Assembly (NCBI GenBank): GCA_004014935.1
Contig: CP025323.1
Coordinates: 1,054,001 to 1,118,000 of the forward strand
Source: Saccharomycopsis malanga
Taxonomy: Eukaryota > Ascomycota > Saccharomycetes > Ascoideales > Saccharomycopsidaceae
Length of the DNA stretch: 64,000 nucleotides
Reading direction: 5' to 3'
Positions 31,616 to 43,000 of the stretch are shown here, piece after piece. The translations under genes and the position numbers were made by a program. The notes under the pieces were generated by a model, which saw only the letters and a program-made list of their open reading frames with translations, did not search any database and was not told the origin of the DNA. Within the stretch, counting starts at the first letter, position 1; each line of letters begins with the position of its first letter.

Positions 31616-32611
31616 TCTCAATCAATCAATCAATTCACTTTGCATTTTTTCTCTCCATTCCCGTCCTGTTGTTCTGCATTTTTTCTACATATCATGCTTT
31701 TCATTTCGTTTGGTTCTCTAATAGTTTTTGTTCTTTTTTTTTTTTCTTCTTCTTCTTCTTTTCAATTAATTTGCCCTTCCTGATTCCCATTTCCACTACA
31801 TCTTACACTGTCTTTCTACTCCGTCTCTCAGTTTCATAGACAATACCACCTATTCACTATGTTCCTTCTTGGATCGTAATCAATCTCCGACAAGCACTTG
31901 GCGTAGATATTCTCTGATCTACCAGATGACTTCTTGGCTACCCTTAACTTTAACTTTACTAAAAATTCCACGGAATTGCAAATTTCACATTGTATTATTT
32001 TTCCCTGTATTACCCAACAGTGGGAATTTCCTCACTTGTCCAAAATTCCTAAAATGAACACTGCAGGACGTGCATGTCGCATGCGTTTTCCTAATCAGGA
32101 TGGCTGTTGTCTCAATGCAGATGCGCGCACGGCTGCAGCTCAAGTTTTTATCCCCTGCCCCATTCGGTTCTCTCGTATAACGGGGTTTTAAAACTAAATC
32201 CCGGGTGCTCCTTATGCAAATGCTTTCTTCCCTTTTATTTGAAGTCAACATTTATGAAAAAAATTATGCCAATATGGCCCAACTAGATCAAATTTTTGGC
32301 TGCATGTGATACATGCATATTTCAGCATTACGGTGCATTAGGTAGTCACCTGAGCGGCGGCGGTTTATAATAGCATAACCCTTTTTAAAGCAGTTATCAG
32401 AGTATTCTTGGCTTTAGTGATTGTATAGATCAGGTTGATTGCATGACTAATGGATGGAAGTTTAAGTTGATGTGTGTTTCTTGGAAAAGTCGCATACGGA
32501 ATATTCGTTTATCGTACAGTGTGTAATAATTGAGTCCATATAATATCTCAACTAGCTGGTATATGTGATTTGATAGTTATTTCAAATTTACTATAGCTGG
32601 CACACCTGTCA
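31616..32611. other. Exporter 3' region and OSM1 promoter
   Basis: Long pyrimidine run 31730-31762. GC-rich patch GAGCGGCGGCGG near 32353. No gene recognised. Confidence 0.5.
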
Positions 32612-34369
32612 ATGTTGAGAAGGGTAAAAGCAAGTAAAAGTAATACAAGTAAGATACGCAACATACGAAGCAAGCTAAGAAAGGCTAGTTGCTTCTTACT
32701 TTTCATCGTGATAGTTTCTGCATTCTATCTTATTAGTACTAGAATATCAGAACACGGAACAATGGTGGTTCCCTCCAAGGTTGGAGGCCCAGGCAATACT
32801 AAGGTTGCTGCCTTAGTGGTGGGTACAGGATTAGCAGGGTTGACTGCAGCATATGAACTTTTAAGCAAGTATAACCAGTCGGTGATACTTGTAGAGAAGA
32901 CGGCCAAGTTGGGAGGCAACTCAGCAAAGGCCAGTTCCGGGATAAATGGGGCAGGTCTGGATCAACAGATCAAAGTGTTGACAGAGCTACAGAAGGCGCA
33001 CAAGGACGTTGTGTTTGATTCAATAGAATTGTTCAAGCAAGACACTGTGAAAAGTGCAACTAATGGAATACTAGTAGGACCGGACAGAAAGACACTCCCA
33101 CAAGATAATGTTGATGACCGGTATTATTCCGAAGAGCTTGTTGACAAGCTCGTGGGGAATTCAAAAGCGGCTATTGAATGGTTGACAACCGATCTTGGAT
33201 TGTCGTTGAATAAGGTGAGTCAATTGGGAGGGCATTCTGTTGCCAGAACACATCGTGGTGAAAAACTTCCTCCTGGTTTTGAGATTATATCCACGTTGAA
33301 CAAGGCATTGGAAAAATTCACCATAGCCAGTGAAGAGGGGCCTACTCTACAGATATTGAAGAACACTAGTGTGACAAAGTTGCTTAGAGAAGGAAACAGA
33401 ATTGTGGGGTTTGATTACAAAGAGCATAATGAAGAGGACCAAAATGAAGAGGTAAAAACACTTTATGGTCCTGTGGTTCTTGCAACAGGGGGATTTGCAG
33501 CTGATTTCGGCGTGTCTTCGCTTCTATCAAAATACAGACCAGATCTTCTTGGTTTGCCTTCTACAAACGGTCCTCAGAGCACTGGCGATGGCCATAAGTT
33601 GGTGGAACAGGCAGGAGGCTTGTTGAGAAACATGGAACAGATTCAAATCCATCCCACCGGGTTTGTCAACCCTAAAGACCCGTCCAGCAAGTGGAAGATC
33701 TTGGCAGGAGAGGCCTTAAGAGGAACTGGTGGGCTTTTACTTGATATCCGTACCGGTAAGCGGTTTGTCAACGAATTGAACACCAGAGATCGAGTTTCTA
33801 CTGCAATATTTGATCTTTTTGACAAAAACAGAAAATTCAGCTTAGATGCAAACGACCCAACTACTACCAGAGTTGTAATGATTTTGAACGAGGCCTCCTA
33901 CAAAGAAATGAAAATGAACTTTGGTTTCTACATGAAAATGGGGCTCATCCACAAAGTAACCCTCCAGGAACTTTCTGAGACCGTGTTAAAGAACCAATCT
34001 TCCAGGGATTTACTTGAAGAGCTTGCTTCCATCAACAAGCTCATAACAGGACAGTTTGCCGATCCATTTGGTAGAACCCTTTTTGCCTCAGAGCCATACG
34101 ATTTATCTCAAGGCACCGAATCGTTTGTATACTATGGCTACGTCACCCCTGTTATCCATTTTACTATGGGAGGAGTCCAGATTGACGCTGACGCCAGGGT
34201 GCTTACCAGGCAAAACAAAGCTTTCCAAGGGCTCTATGCTGCTGGAGAGGTGACTGGCGGTATCCACGGTAAAAACAGATTAGGCGGCTCCTCATTGTTG
34301 GAATGTGTGGTTTTTGGTAAAATCGCAGCTAATCTGTTGGCCTCTGACCTCCAGTCTGCTTTATTGTAA
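32612..34369 (+). CDS. OSM1: FAD-dependent fumarate reductase
   Basis: 585 residues. A basic N-terminus and one hydrophobic segment (CFLLFIVIVSAFYLI, about 29-43) act as a signal anchor for the ER or intermembrane space. The FAD dinucleotide fold is VVGTGLAGLTAAYELL (about 70-85). Fumarate-reductase motifs: SSGINGAG, QIHPTGF with the active His, and GEVTGGIHGKNRLGGSSLLE near the C-terminus. Reduces fumarate to succinate with FADH2, supporting oxidative folding and redox balance without oxygen. Longer than the roughly 500-residue S. cerevisiae Osm1. Residue 116, in the usually polar SSGINGAGx site, is a CTG codon. Confidence 0.9.
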   Translation: MLRRVKASKSNTSKIRNIRSKLRKASCFLLFIVIVSAFYLISTRISEHGTMVVPSKVGGPGNTKVAALVVGTGLAGLTAAYELLSKYNQSVILVEKTAKLGGNSAKASSGINGAGLDQQIKVLTELQKAHKDVVFDSIELFKQDTVKSATNGILVGPDRKTLPQDNVDDRYYSEELVDKLVGNSKAAIEWLTTDLGLSLNKVSQLGGHSVARTHRGEKLPPGFEIISTLNKALEKFTIASEEGPTLQILKNTSVTKLLREGNRIVGFDYKEHNEEDQNEEVKTLYGPVVLATGGFAADFGVSSLLSKYRPDLLGLPSTNGPQSTGDGHKLVEQAGGLLRNMEQIQIHPTGFVNPKDPSSKWKILAGEALRGTGGLLLDIRTGKRFVNELNTRDRVSTAIFDLFDKNRKFSLDANDPTTTRVVMILNEASYKEMKMNFGFYMKMGLIHKVTLQELSETVLKNQSSRDLLEELASINKLITGQFADPFGRTLFASEPYDLSQGTESFVYYGYVTPVIHFTMGGVQIDADARVLTRQNKAFQGLYAAGEVTGGIHGKNRLGGSSLLECVVFGKIAANLLASDLQSALL

Positions 34370-34907
34370 GACTGGTTTCAATATTTGGCTATCTGAATGA
34401 TGAATATACGATGTGTTTGATTATATGCAAGTAGTAATTAATTACGTGTACTGTAATATTCAGACAGCGCAATGAAAATAATGAATGAAATGAAATATTC
34501 GATAGCTGTCAACATCTTTCCTCATCTGTCACCGTCATTCGGTCTAGCAACACTCAAGTTTAAGGGCACTGTATAGCGTATACCTAGTAAGCGAGACTTA
34601 GCAAAGACCTGGTATATATGCTTTATATTAGCTGATACTGTTTGTTATTTGATTTCTCAATGGGCGAAAGAATAATTGACAAGATATTTATCGCATTAGC
34701 CATCTAGTGAAATGTTCAATATGTGTACTCACTATACAGCTCCACCTGCTTGATTAGATCATAATTTTCAGCACTGCAATTTGGCTTATTTATAGCACCT
34801 CAAATTACATAGGATTATAAGTAATTATTACCTCTATATTCTTTCCCTACAATCTTCAAATTTGAAATCTTGAAACTTGTATATTCAATTCCCCTGATTA
34901 CAAAGGA
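34370..34907. other. Convergent 3' region
   Basis: 538 bp between OSM1 (+) and YVC1 (-) stops. AT-rich, no feature seen. Confidence 0.5.
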
Positions 34908-36956
34908 TTACTCTATTTTTTCTTCAAAAGCATCTAGTCTTGCTCTCAATTGTTCATTTTCTTGCAAGACTCTTTCGTTGTCTTTATTGATTTTGTCAAC
35001 ATAATTCAATAATGCAGCAAGCTGTTCACTCAAGTTTTGAACATCGGTCTCGATCTTGTTTGAATTTTTAGACAGGCCAGTTTGATTATTTGGTTTAGGA
35101 TTAGCTGCACCAAGATTGAATTCATCATCGTTCAATTTTTTGTTAAATTCATTCAAATTTACTAAAAATTCTGGGTCTGATCTTTCCGCAACTCTTTGCA
35201 ATTTGAGACCTTGTCTAAGTACTGTTTCATTGAAATCTTGATCGTTTTCAGCACCGTCTAACGAGTCAGCATTACTGTATTCCCTGAAACCATCTGTTAA
35301 ATCCCATTCGAGGTCTGCTTCGTTCGAATCGTCACTCAAACTCTTGGATCTATTGTATTGAATTCTACGAGCTTCTTTCAATTCACTGACAGCAATAATA
35401 AATAAGGCAGGAGAGTATATGATCTGCAAAACATAAAACTTCACCGCGTTAGCTGCTTCTGTGAAAGGATAAAGGAAAGGCGTCAATGCTAATTCAACCA
35501 CGTTAGAAGGAGGAATGAAAACATGTTCATCCGGTGCTCTAATGTATCTTAAAACTTTACTACTAAATAAAGCAGCAAATTCGTTTGTTGACTGTCCCAC
35601 TGTTTCCTTGTAAGAGTTATTGTAAAGAGCACTGAGAATCTTCATAAGCATGACATTGATCAAGAACCGGAAAATGTAGTAAACATAGACAGAATAAGGA
35701 GGAGTCAAGTTGTCAAATACTGGGAATTGAGCACCGGCTATTACTGATTTGACCATGGCATGAAAAATCTTAGGAAACATGTCGACTTCACCATCGCTGG
35801 TATCAAGACCCAAAAAGCCTTGAAGGAAACCAATAACAACAATAGATAACAAGACAAAAAACAACAAGGACTCTTTCATCATCTTGGATATAACAACAAT
35901 GATTACACCTATATATTCAAAACAATCCAAATAAAACAACAATCTGGTCCACATGAATGGTGCTACACAACTCAATATTTTGAAAGCCAGAGTCTCATTA
36001 TTTTCTTCACCAGAGAAAAACCTAGTTGGAAGTAGCACTCTTGTAACAAAAGCAAAAGTTATCAATAAATACATTGTATCGTTGAAATAGTTCCAAAACT
36101 TCAAGTAGTCCAACCCTACATGGTACACATTAACCAACTCATCGCCCAAAAAGCTAAACGTAAGTATATAAAAGGCAATTTCCAATGCCAAACAGTCTCG
36201 TTTGTCTTCAGTGTTGATGATGATTGTGAATACAACCAAGTAAATGATGGAAAAGAAAATTTCTAAAAAGTTTTGATACTTTGGCGCTTTTAACCTGTTT
36301 GGATTGAAATGGCTCGAAAACCTCAAACTACTGTAATGTTTGTCAATTTCGAAATTGTTACCATCCTTTGCCGATTGCACTATCCAGCCTCTCCAAAGAT
36401 ACTTTATACATTTCTGGAACCCGCTCGAAGTGATTATAGGAATGGAATGGATGTCAATGGCAATTTCCAAAGCATTTTTGGCAGGGCGATCCTCATCATT
36501 GAGATTCACTACAAACTTGGTGCATAGCACATTGATAAACAAGTATGTCTCTTCCTTCTTCTTGACAAAATGTTCAATTATATGACGTGATAAGAGCTCT
36601 GAAAATTCCTTTCTGGACTTGTTGGTATCGTAATCTGCCAAATCTATTTGCATAGCTTTGGTGTACCAAGTCACAACGATCAATAAACAGAACACAATAC
36701 TGGACTGATACTTGCGAGATGACGAATTGAGTTCCCCATTTCCTTTACCGCCACAAGCATCAAGTGCCAATTTGATAACTTCATTTGATTTGGCAAGCTT
36801 GTTCAAATCCGCAGCAGATTTCTTGCTACTAATTGTAGTATCGATAAGTTTTTTTAAATTCAAACATATTCTCAAGATCTGTCTGGAATTTGGTTTAGAA
36901 AATGAAATGGCTTCTGTTTCGTCTTCAATTGTAGGAAGAGACTCCATATTTGACAT
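34908..36956 (-). CDS. YVC1: Vacuolar TRP-type cation channel Yvc1
   Basis: 682 residues, close to S. cerevisiae Yvc1 (675). A long cytosolic N-terminal helical domain (about 1-235), then six hydrophobic segments from about 236 to 455; the pore region is FHAMVKSVIAGAQFP at about 400-415. The C-terminus has an acidic patch and a coiled coil (LSEQLAALLNYVDKINKDN ... ENEQLRARLDAFEEK, about 640-680). Yvc1 releases Ca2+ from the vacuole in response to osmotic stretch. TRP subunits form tetramers. Not drug-related; neighbours give no context. Confidence 0.92.
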   Translation of the reverse strand: MSNMESLPTIEDETEAISFSKPNSRQILRICLNLKKLIDTTISSKKSAADLNKLAKSNEVIKLALDACGGKGNGELNSSSRKYQSSIVFCLLIVVTWYTKAMQIDLADYDTNKSRKEFSELLSRHIIEHFVKKKEETYLFINVLCTKFVVNLNDEDRPAKNALEIAIDIHSIPIITSSGFQKCIKYLWRGWIVQSAKDGNNFEIDKHYSSLRFSSHFNPNRLKAPKYQNFLEIFFSIIYLVVFTIIINTEDKRDCLALEIAFYILTFSFLGDELVNVYHVGLDYLKFWNYFNDTMYLLITFAFVTRVLLPTRFFSGEENNETLAFKILSCVAPFMWTRLLFYLDCFEYIGVIIVVISKMMKESLLFFVLLSIVVIGFLQGFLGLDTSDGEVDMFPKIFHAMVKSVIAGAQFPVFDNLTPPYSVYVYYIFRFLINVMLMKILSALYNNSYKETVGQSTNEFAALFSSKVLRYIRAPDEHVFIPPSNVVELALTPFLYPFTEAANAVKFYVLQIIYSPALFIIAVSELKEARRIQYNRSKSLSDDSNEADLEWDLTDGFREYSNADSLDGAENDQDFNETVLRQGLKLQRVAERSDPEFLVNLNEFNKKLNDDEFNLGAANPKPNNQTGLSKNSNKIETDVQNLSEQLAALLNYVDKINKDNERVLQENEQLRARLDAFEEKIE

Positions 36957-37755
36957 TTTGACCTGTCAAACTGTATAGAGAAACGGCGTTGACTATATTT
37001 TGCTGTTCAGTTGTATAACGTTTACGAAATTTAATACATTATCTATAGATGTTCACCCTTTATATTACCACTATATAGCAAATCACATTCCTAACGCTTT
37101 AAGATTAGACGCAATTTCACTTGGGCCAGATCTGCAACGGTAATCAACCCTGGATCATCTTAGACACGCTGTCTAACAATCAAATCCTTATCTCACTAGT
37201 ACGCTACAGGTTGAACGGTATAGCTCTGTCTATATACATTACCATAGAATACCTCAATACATGGTCAATATTGGCACATTCAGCTTACATTAACAAGTAC
37301 GTAGTTTTAGTTATATATATATAGATATTCAACTTATCCTACTCACTATAGCGTGTCCTTATACATATACATTTAGCTATAAATCCTTTATAAAACCTCC
37401 ACCAACTTTAGAGAAAGAGTAAGCTTATTTTTTGTAGTAATTCAACTTTTGAGAAATTGATTCCAATATTAAAGATGAAATATAATATATTGTTAGCTTG
37501 ACTAACTCTCACTCTAAGAAAAACATTTGATATTTCTTTCGAGCTCTCTTGAAGCGAATTACTCAAAGTACACATTTCTCAGCTTCTGGAAAAAAGTCTA
37601 GCTCACTATAGTATTCTCCAGCTCAACTTCGGTATCATTTCAAAATTATAAAGACTAGTGCACGTTTCTTTACGACTAGCGATTAGTGATAAACCACGAA
37701 TTCTTACAGATTTATCAACACACAACACACATTTATTGAAAACAAAGTATACACA
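36957..37755. other. YVC1 promoter region and 3' end of neighbouring gene
   Basis: 800 bp, AT-rich. No gene recognised. Confidence 0.5.
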
Positions 37756-38904
37756 TTAGCTTGTTTCTGGAGACGAGTCCGAAACCACTTGCAAAGTGTA
37801 ATCATTATCGTACAATTTAATTGGTTCTTTTTTGTTACTGGTACTGGCTTTTCTAGAGGTTTGGACTTCTTTCTCAATGTCTAGTGGTACAATTTCTGGG
37901 GCCGTTTCCTTTTCTTGCTTGCAAATTGTTTCATCTTCTGGGTTTCCACTATCATCCGTAGATTTTTTGAAAGATACGCCGGTTTGTATTTTGTTCAAAA
38001 CCTTGTACTGAAGTTTAGATACAGGAAAATCTTCAAAGTCGATTTCTTCGATTTCTTTATCCTTTACATATTTGATCAAATTTACCAAAACCATTGAAAT
38101 AACAAGGCATTGGACTTTTCTGTAGGTGCCCATGTTTCTTACTTTGATTCTTTGAGTGAATAGTGTATCATACAAAGCAGCGATGTTTGCACGGATGGAA
38201 TAATCCACCAAGGCTCGAGGGTAAAAGCTCTTGTTATTGATAACCAAATTGGAGAAAAAGGCCAACAATATCATGGCGGTGCTGTTCAGAAATTTGCCAA
38301 GTTTATACGTTTTTTTCAAATCCACCGACTTCAAAATGTTGGCTGAATTTACCAATCCAAACAACAACTTGAGAAGGTTTTGATTCAATGACAATCCAAG
38401 CCCTAAAAGAGGTACTAAAAACTTATTTTCCGAAAAGCTCTTGCTGAGACTTGATAAAAATGGAGATTTGGCCAAAAGTGGGTTGTTGTAACCAACAGCT
38501 TTCAATTTTGAAAACGCTTTGCTGAGAGAGTCTGCCTTGAGGTTTAGCATCGAAGAGACAAAAAGATTCTTCATTACATTGGTCAACCATGTGTTATTGA
38601 GCTTTTTGTTGGCTTTTATAAGTTCATACCAATGCACTTTACTGATTACAAGCACCAAGGTGGTGAGCAAGAAATCCAACAGCTTGGCATGGCTGTCAGG
38701 ATATATAAAATACAACGAGCCAAATACCGTTGAGAATAAAGACACATAATTTATGGTATTCTTTTGTTTCGAAAGTAATTCATTGAATCTTGCCACATGT
38801 TTAGTTATAAATTTATTCAACAATGGGTTCGCACTGAATATTATGCCCAATGCTGCCAAGACTCTCAAATTTGCCTTCAACCTCAGCTGGGGCGTCAGTG
38901 CCAT
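37756..38904 (-). CDS. Unrecognised membrane protein
   Basis: 382 residues from ATG 38904. I do not recognise the family. It has several hydrophobic stretches (about 13-27, 50-70, 78-92, 165-190, 205-222, 270-285), so it is probably a polytopic membrane protein, and a hydrophilic C-terminal tail of about 90 residues that is Lys/Glu/Ser-rich. Start context and length are consistent with a real gene and there are no frameshifts. No signal sequence of the classic type. Could be a fungal-specific organelle membrane protein; no function is claimed. Confidence 0.6.
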   Translation of the reverse strand: MALTPQLRLKANLRVLAALGIIFSANPLLNKFITKHVARFNELLSKQKNTINYVSLFSTVFGSLYFIYPDSHAKLLDFLLTTLVLVISKVHWYELIKANKKLNNTWLTNVMKNLFVSSMLNLKADSLSKAFSKLKAVGYNNPLLAKSPFLSSLSKSFSENKFLVPLLGLGLSLNQNLLKLLFGLVNSANILKSVDLKKTYKLGKFLNSTAMILLAFFSNLVINNKSFYPRALVDYSIRANIAALYDTLFTQRIKVRNMGTYRKVQCLVISMVLVNLIKYVKDKEIEEIDFEDFPVSKLQYKVLNKIQTGVSFKKSTDDSGNPEDETICKQEKETAPEIVPLDIEKEVQTSRKASTSNKKEPIKLYDNDYTLQVVSDSSPETS

Positions 38905-40084
38905 GTTGAACCTATGCTGTTATATTAAGTACAATGTACCTTTTGAAAACCACTTATAATGTTGATTAAAAAGGAAATGCCTTATAGGATGTGTCCTTGA
39001 TGCCACTTCATACCTATGCAGAGATCTGCACGTGCTGCGTGAAACATGCGCCTAATACGTCCCAACATGGTATGTGCATCCTTCTACATAATCTTACTCT
39101 CTACTAAGGAGTCATTTACTCCTATATGAAGTGTCCTTGGCTAGCCTAAAATATGCTAAAACATACCACAGTCCTAGGAGCTGTTGTGAACTCATTTATA
39201 CTATGCAATATTGTTCATACAAGTTTGTTAATGCTCTCGGAGAAGAGAAAAATGACCTATCAGGATAGTTCATTGACTAGTACGTAACAGGCACACGGGT
39301 TCGATTCCCGTCACGAATACTTTTTACGATGCTGAACAAGCAAGTTCAACTGTTCGGAACACGACATAAACCAAAAAATTCTTACTTTCTAACCAATTGG
39401 CTGAGAAGATTATAATTTACAGTACATGATTGGATTTTACCAAGTCCCTTTAGACATTGTGCGTATATACGAAACTGATATGTACTGGGCTCGAAATATA
39501 TGATATTACAATTATACTGTAGAGCAGATTAATTCCAAAAGTAATAAGACTGAGAAAGAAGCCAAAAAAGTATAAGGCTATTTCCTGTAAACTAATTGTA
39601 GTTGTTGAGGCGGGACTTTGTTAGCGGTCCCCGCCTATTAGATATTATGTTTTTTACACCTGGTAACATTTTTATTAAATTACATGTTCCTAGAGTCCCT
39701 GTTTATATGGTGTAGATTATGTGCAATATGTCTTTTTCTGTTAGTTTGAAAATCGACAAGTAACGCGTTTTTTGCAAACAGATTATCAAATTACTAATTA
39801 ATAAACACAACCAAACAATAGTCATCACATTAAACCCACTGTCACGACTATCAAGGTAGTACAATACTTTACAAAAGCTTGTGAAATGACAAAATCGTAA
39901 TAAAAAGGATAAGAATCTTATATCTCTTATAAATCAGTGATAATAGGCAAGCAGTAAATGCGCCTTGACTGTTTTCAGTTCGTTGGTATTTTTTCAAGAC
40001 AATAACATCATCTTGTGTTGATCAAATAACAGATTGATCATGTTGTAAAATAGTGGACTAAAAAAAAATAACGTTCACATCTTA
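38905..40084. other. Promoter region with retroposon, and SEC3 3' side
   Basis: Contains SINE copy 9 at 39228-39508. No other feature seen in 38905-39227 or 39510-40084. Confidence 0.5.
39228..39508 (+). mobile_element. SINE-like retroposon, copy 9 (intact box B, lacks box A)
   Basis: Begins at GTTAATGCTCTCGGAGAAGAG, so the box A half is gone. Box B GGTTCGATTCC at 39298-39308 sits in a perfect T-arm (ACGGG and CCCGT stem, 39295-39311). The body matches copy 7 and the 3' end is GCGTATATACGAAACTG then TATGTACTGGGCTCGAAATA. The tail has decayed to TATTACAATTATA. No convincing target duplication. Confidence 0.88.
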
Positions 40085-43000
40085 TTAACGAAACCCATTA
40101 TGACTCTTTTTACTGTTGAACATCTGGACCAAACTACTTCTGTTGACCTCGAAATCGACGTCTCGGTAGTATCTGTTACTGATGCCCTCCAATCTTTTGT
40201 AGATCAAGATGTATTCTGTTTCAATCTGTTTCCAGATTTTTGAAACGAGTTTATTCTTAGTATTACCCAAATCTCTTTCCTTGATTCTCAACAAAAGCAA
40301 CTCTTCTGCCTCATTGCCACTATCGTAATCGGCAAAGTCGTTTTCTACTTTTTTGTAACTCATCTGGATGCCTTGGTGGACCTCCTGTTTGTTGTAATAA
40401 GCTGTCAATTTGCGGAAGTTTTCCTTTGAGTATGTGTTATTCTTTGTAGGATCGGAGATACCTCTCGAAGAATTTTTGATGAGGGACTCAATGCCTTCAA
40501 TGAACTCGATCAATTTACTTAGACTGGATTGGAGCAAAGCGTCAATATAATATCTTACGCAGTCTTTGTATATGTTGTTTTGCAAAGTAGTGCGGAACTG
40601 CACAATGGATATGGAATCGTATTTTTCAAAGGTCTCGAGGAGATAGTTGCTATTTGCAATAAGATTAACACATTTGTTAAGATTAGCCTCGTCATCTTCA
40701 ATGTCTTTTTTCAATTTACTTTTTCTCTTGTTTTTTGCAGAAGAGACAATGGAACTATATGTGCTTTGAAACGTCTTAAGTACATATCTATTGTAATCAT
40801 CATATGTGGTGTCCAATATCAATCTTACAGAGTTGCTTTCGATTTCCTCTTTATCCAATTGAGACAACTTGAGAGACTTTTCTACAAGTTTCACCATCTG
40901 CGGATAAGCCTTGATAACAAAGAGGATGCCAATTTTCTTGTCAATCAAGAAATTAGAGCTTATGTTGTTGGCAAAGATTTTGCCCTGGTTCTGGCTGTAA
41001 TTGTACCAAATGTTCTTGTATCTGTTTGAGATCTTTTTCAAAAAGTTGGAGATGACAAAGTCATTGTTTTGGGCAGCCAAAAGCTCAATCTGATGGTCAA
41101 TGACCAATATGAGAGCCGGAACAATCTGAATATGTTTGGTAGCAAAATCAGTCAAAAACTTGATAGTTGCAATGATTTGGTCAATAAAGATGTTCTCTAT
41201 CAAAGAAAACGATTTATCGCTTTCTGCCGTTTCGTCATCGTGTTTATTGATGATATGATTTTGTTTTCTTTTCAAAAAGGCGGCCACCCGGTCATTTGGC
41301 CGTGGAAAGGTCTTCAAATAATCTTCTAAAGACACTTCGTTCAAAGAAGACAGGTGAAAAAACTCGCCTACAAAGCTTTGCTGCTGGACAATCAAGTTTA
41401 CTAGCAATTCTATAACACCATTGATCTTGTCAAATATGAGTTCAGTGAATTCCAAGTCAAAGATGCTCATAATATTCTTTTCCGAGATTCCTTTACCTTC
41501 ATCTATCAACATGTTACTGCGGTTTATTTTGTAGTCAAAGGAAAACTTGTAACTAAACTTGGAGCCTAGTATCTTGGTGAGGATCTTGGTGTTGAATTTC
41601 AAAATGTTCTCTATCAATTCATTGAACGATCTTCTCAAGAAATGCTGATAAGAGTTCATGATAGCATAAAACCGCTCTTGGGCAATCTCTTTGGCAAATA
41701 ACGTGAATCCGCCATATACCAACAAGCACGAAAACTCCTTATTTAAAGATCTGATTAGCGAAGAGACATCAAAAGATCTCCCCATGCTATCACCTAAAGC
41801 CTGTCTGATCAAATTGTCCATTTCCCTATACAAGTGTTTGAACTCTCCAGAAAGCGCATTCTCCACTCCTACCAAGAAGCTTTCACTATACTTTTCATAC
41901 ACCTTGTTGCGCTCCGTCAATGCTCTCATATTGCCTAAATCGTTACTGATACTACTAGGTTGGTTAGCTAGTCCACTTTCTTTGTCGTCCACTCCTCTAA
42001 TTGTTTTAAGGGCAGAATACAAGCTGCTCAAGACGTTTTCTATGGAGATGATATCGTGCTCGTTTCTGCTGATTCTGTAGCTGTTGAGCACTTTCAATTC
42101 GTCATTGCTCAAACTGACATTGCTGATGATATCTTTCAAATCGTTCCATAAGCTTTTCTTGTTGGCAGTTGTCACCTGCAATCCCGACGCCTGGCTTTCA
42201 ATATAAGAGATTTCCTCGCTGAACCCGTCCAATTCCACCTGGAAAAACGTGAGTATTGGATCCAATTTCTCACATTGTTGTATACTTTCTTCAATGTATC
42301 TGTCAATCTCCCCAAAGTTTGACGAGATGTTTACCAACGAATTGACCGATTCATATTCGGTTTTCAACAACGTTCTCATCAACTTTTGCGTAATGTTTTT
42401 ACTGTCATCTCTGCTGTTCCATTCAATCTCTTCAAAGAGCTCCTCTAATGGCGTGGTTTCCTCCTTTCTGGTTCCCATTGACTGACGCTTGTCCTTTGTC
42501 TCAACAGGCACCTCGATAACATTATCGTCGTAAATGCCCTTGCTTTCAATGTCGTCGTCATAAACACCTTGAGTATCTGTATCGTCGTCATGCATATCAA
42601 CACCAGAATCATACGTCTCTGGTGCTGTACTCAATGGAGGAGGCGGTGGCGGCACATCTGCCCCAGACGAGGCCGCGGCATCAGCATTCAAATTAGAACT
42701 ACTCTTCTTGAACCGCATGCTAGGTTTTTTGTTCAAAGATCTTTGTTTGTAGATCTCGCTCATCACCACCGCAGTATCGTCGTCTTCTTCACGCATAGAA
42801 TAACGCTGTGACGCGTTTTTGAATTCGACATCAATAACAGATGATCTGTTGGAAGCAATGTTATTACTGGTGTTCTCAAATGATGCATTTGTAGGAGAAT
42901 CGAATATTTTCCCTGGCGAAAGGTGGTTTCTGGCTTTATCGTCAATGCCGTTATTGTCAAAACTATTGAGCTCGCTTTTCAATACACCGCGATCGATAAC

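Noticed and set aside
40529-41029. 166-codon plus-strand ORF inside SEC3
   Set aside because: Antisense shadow of a well-supported conserved gene.
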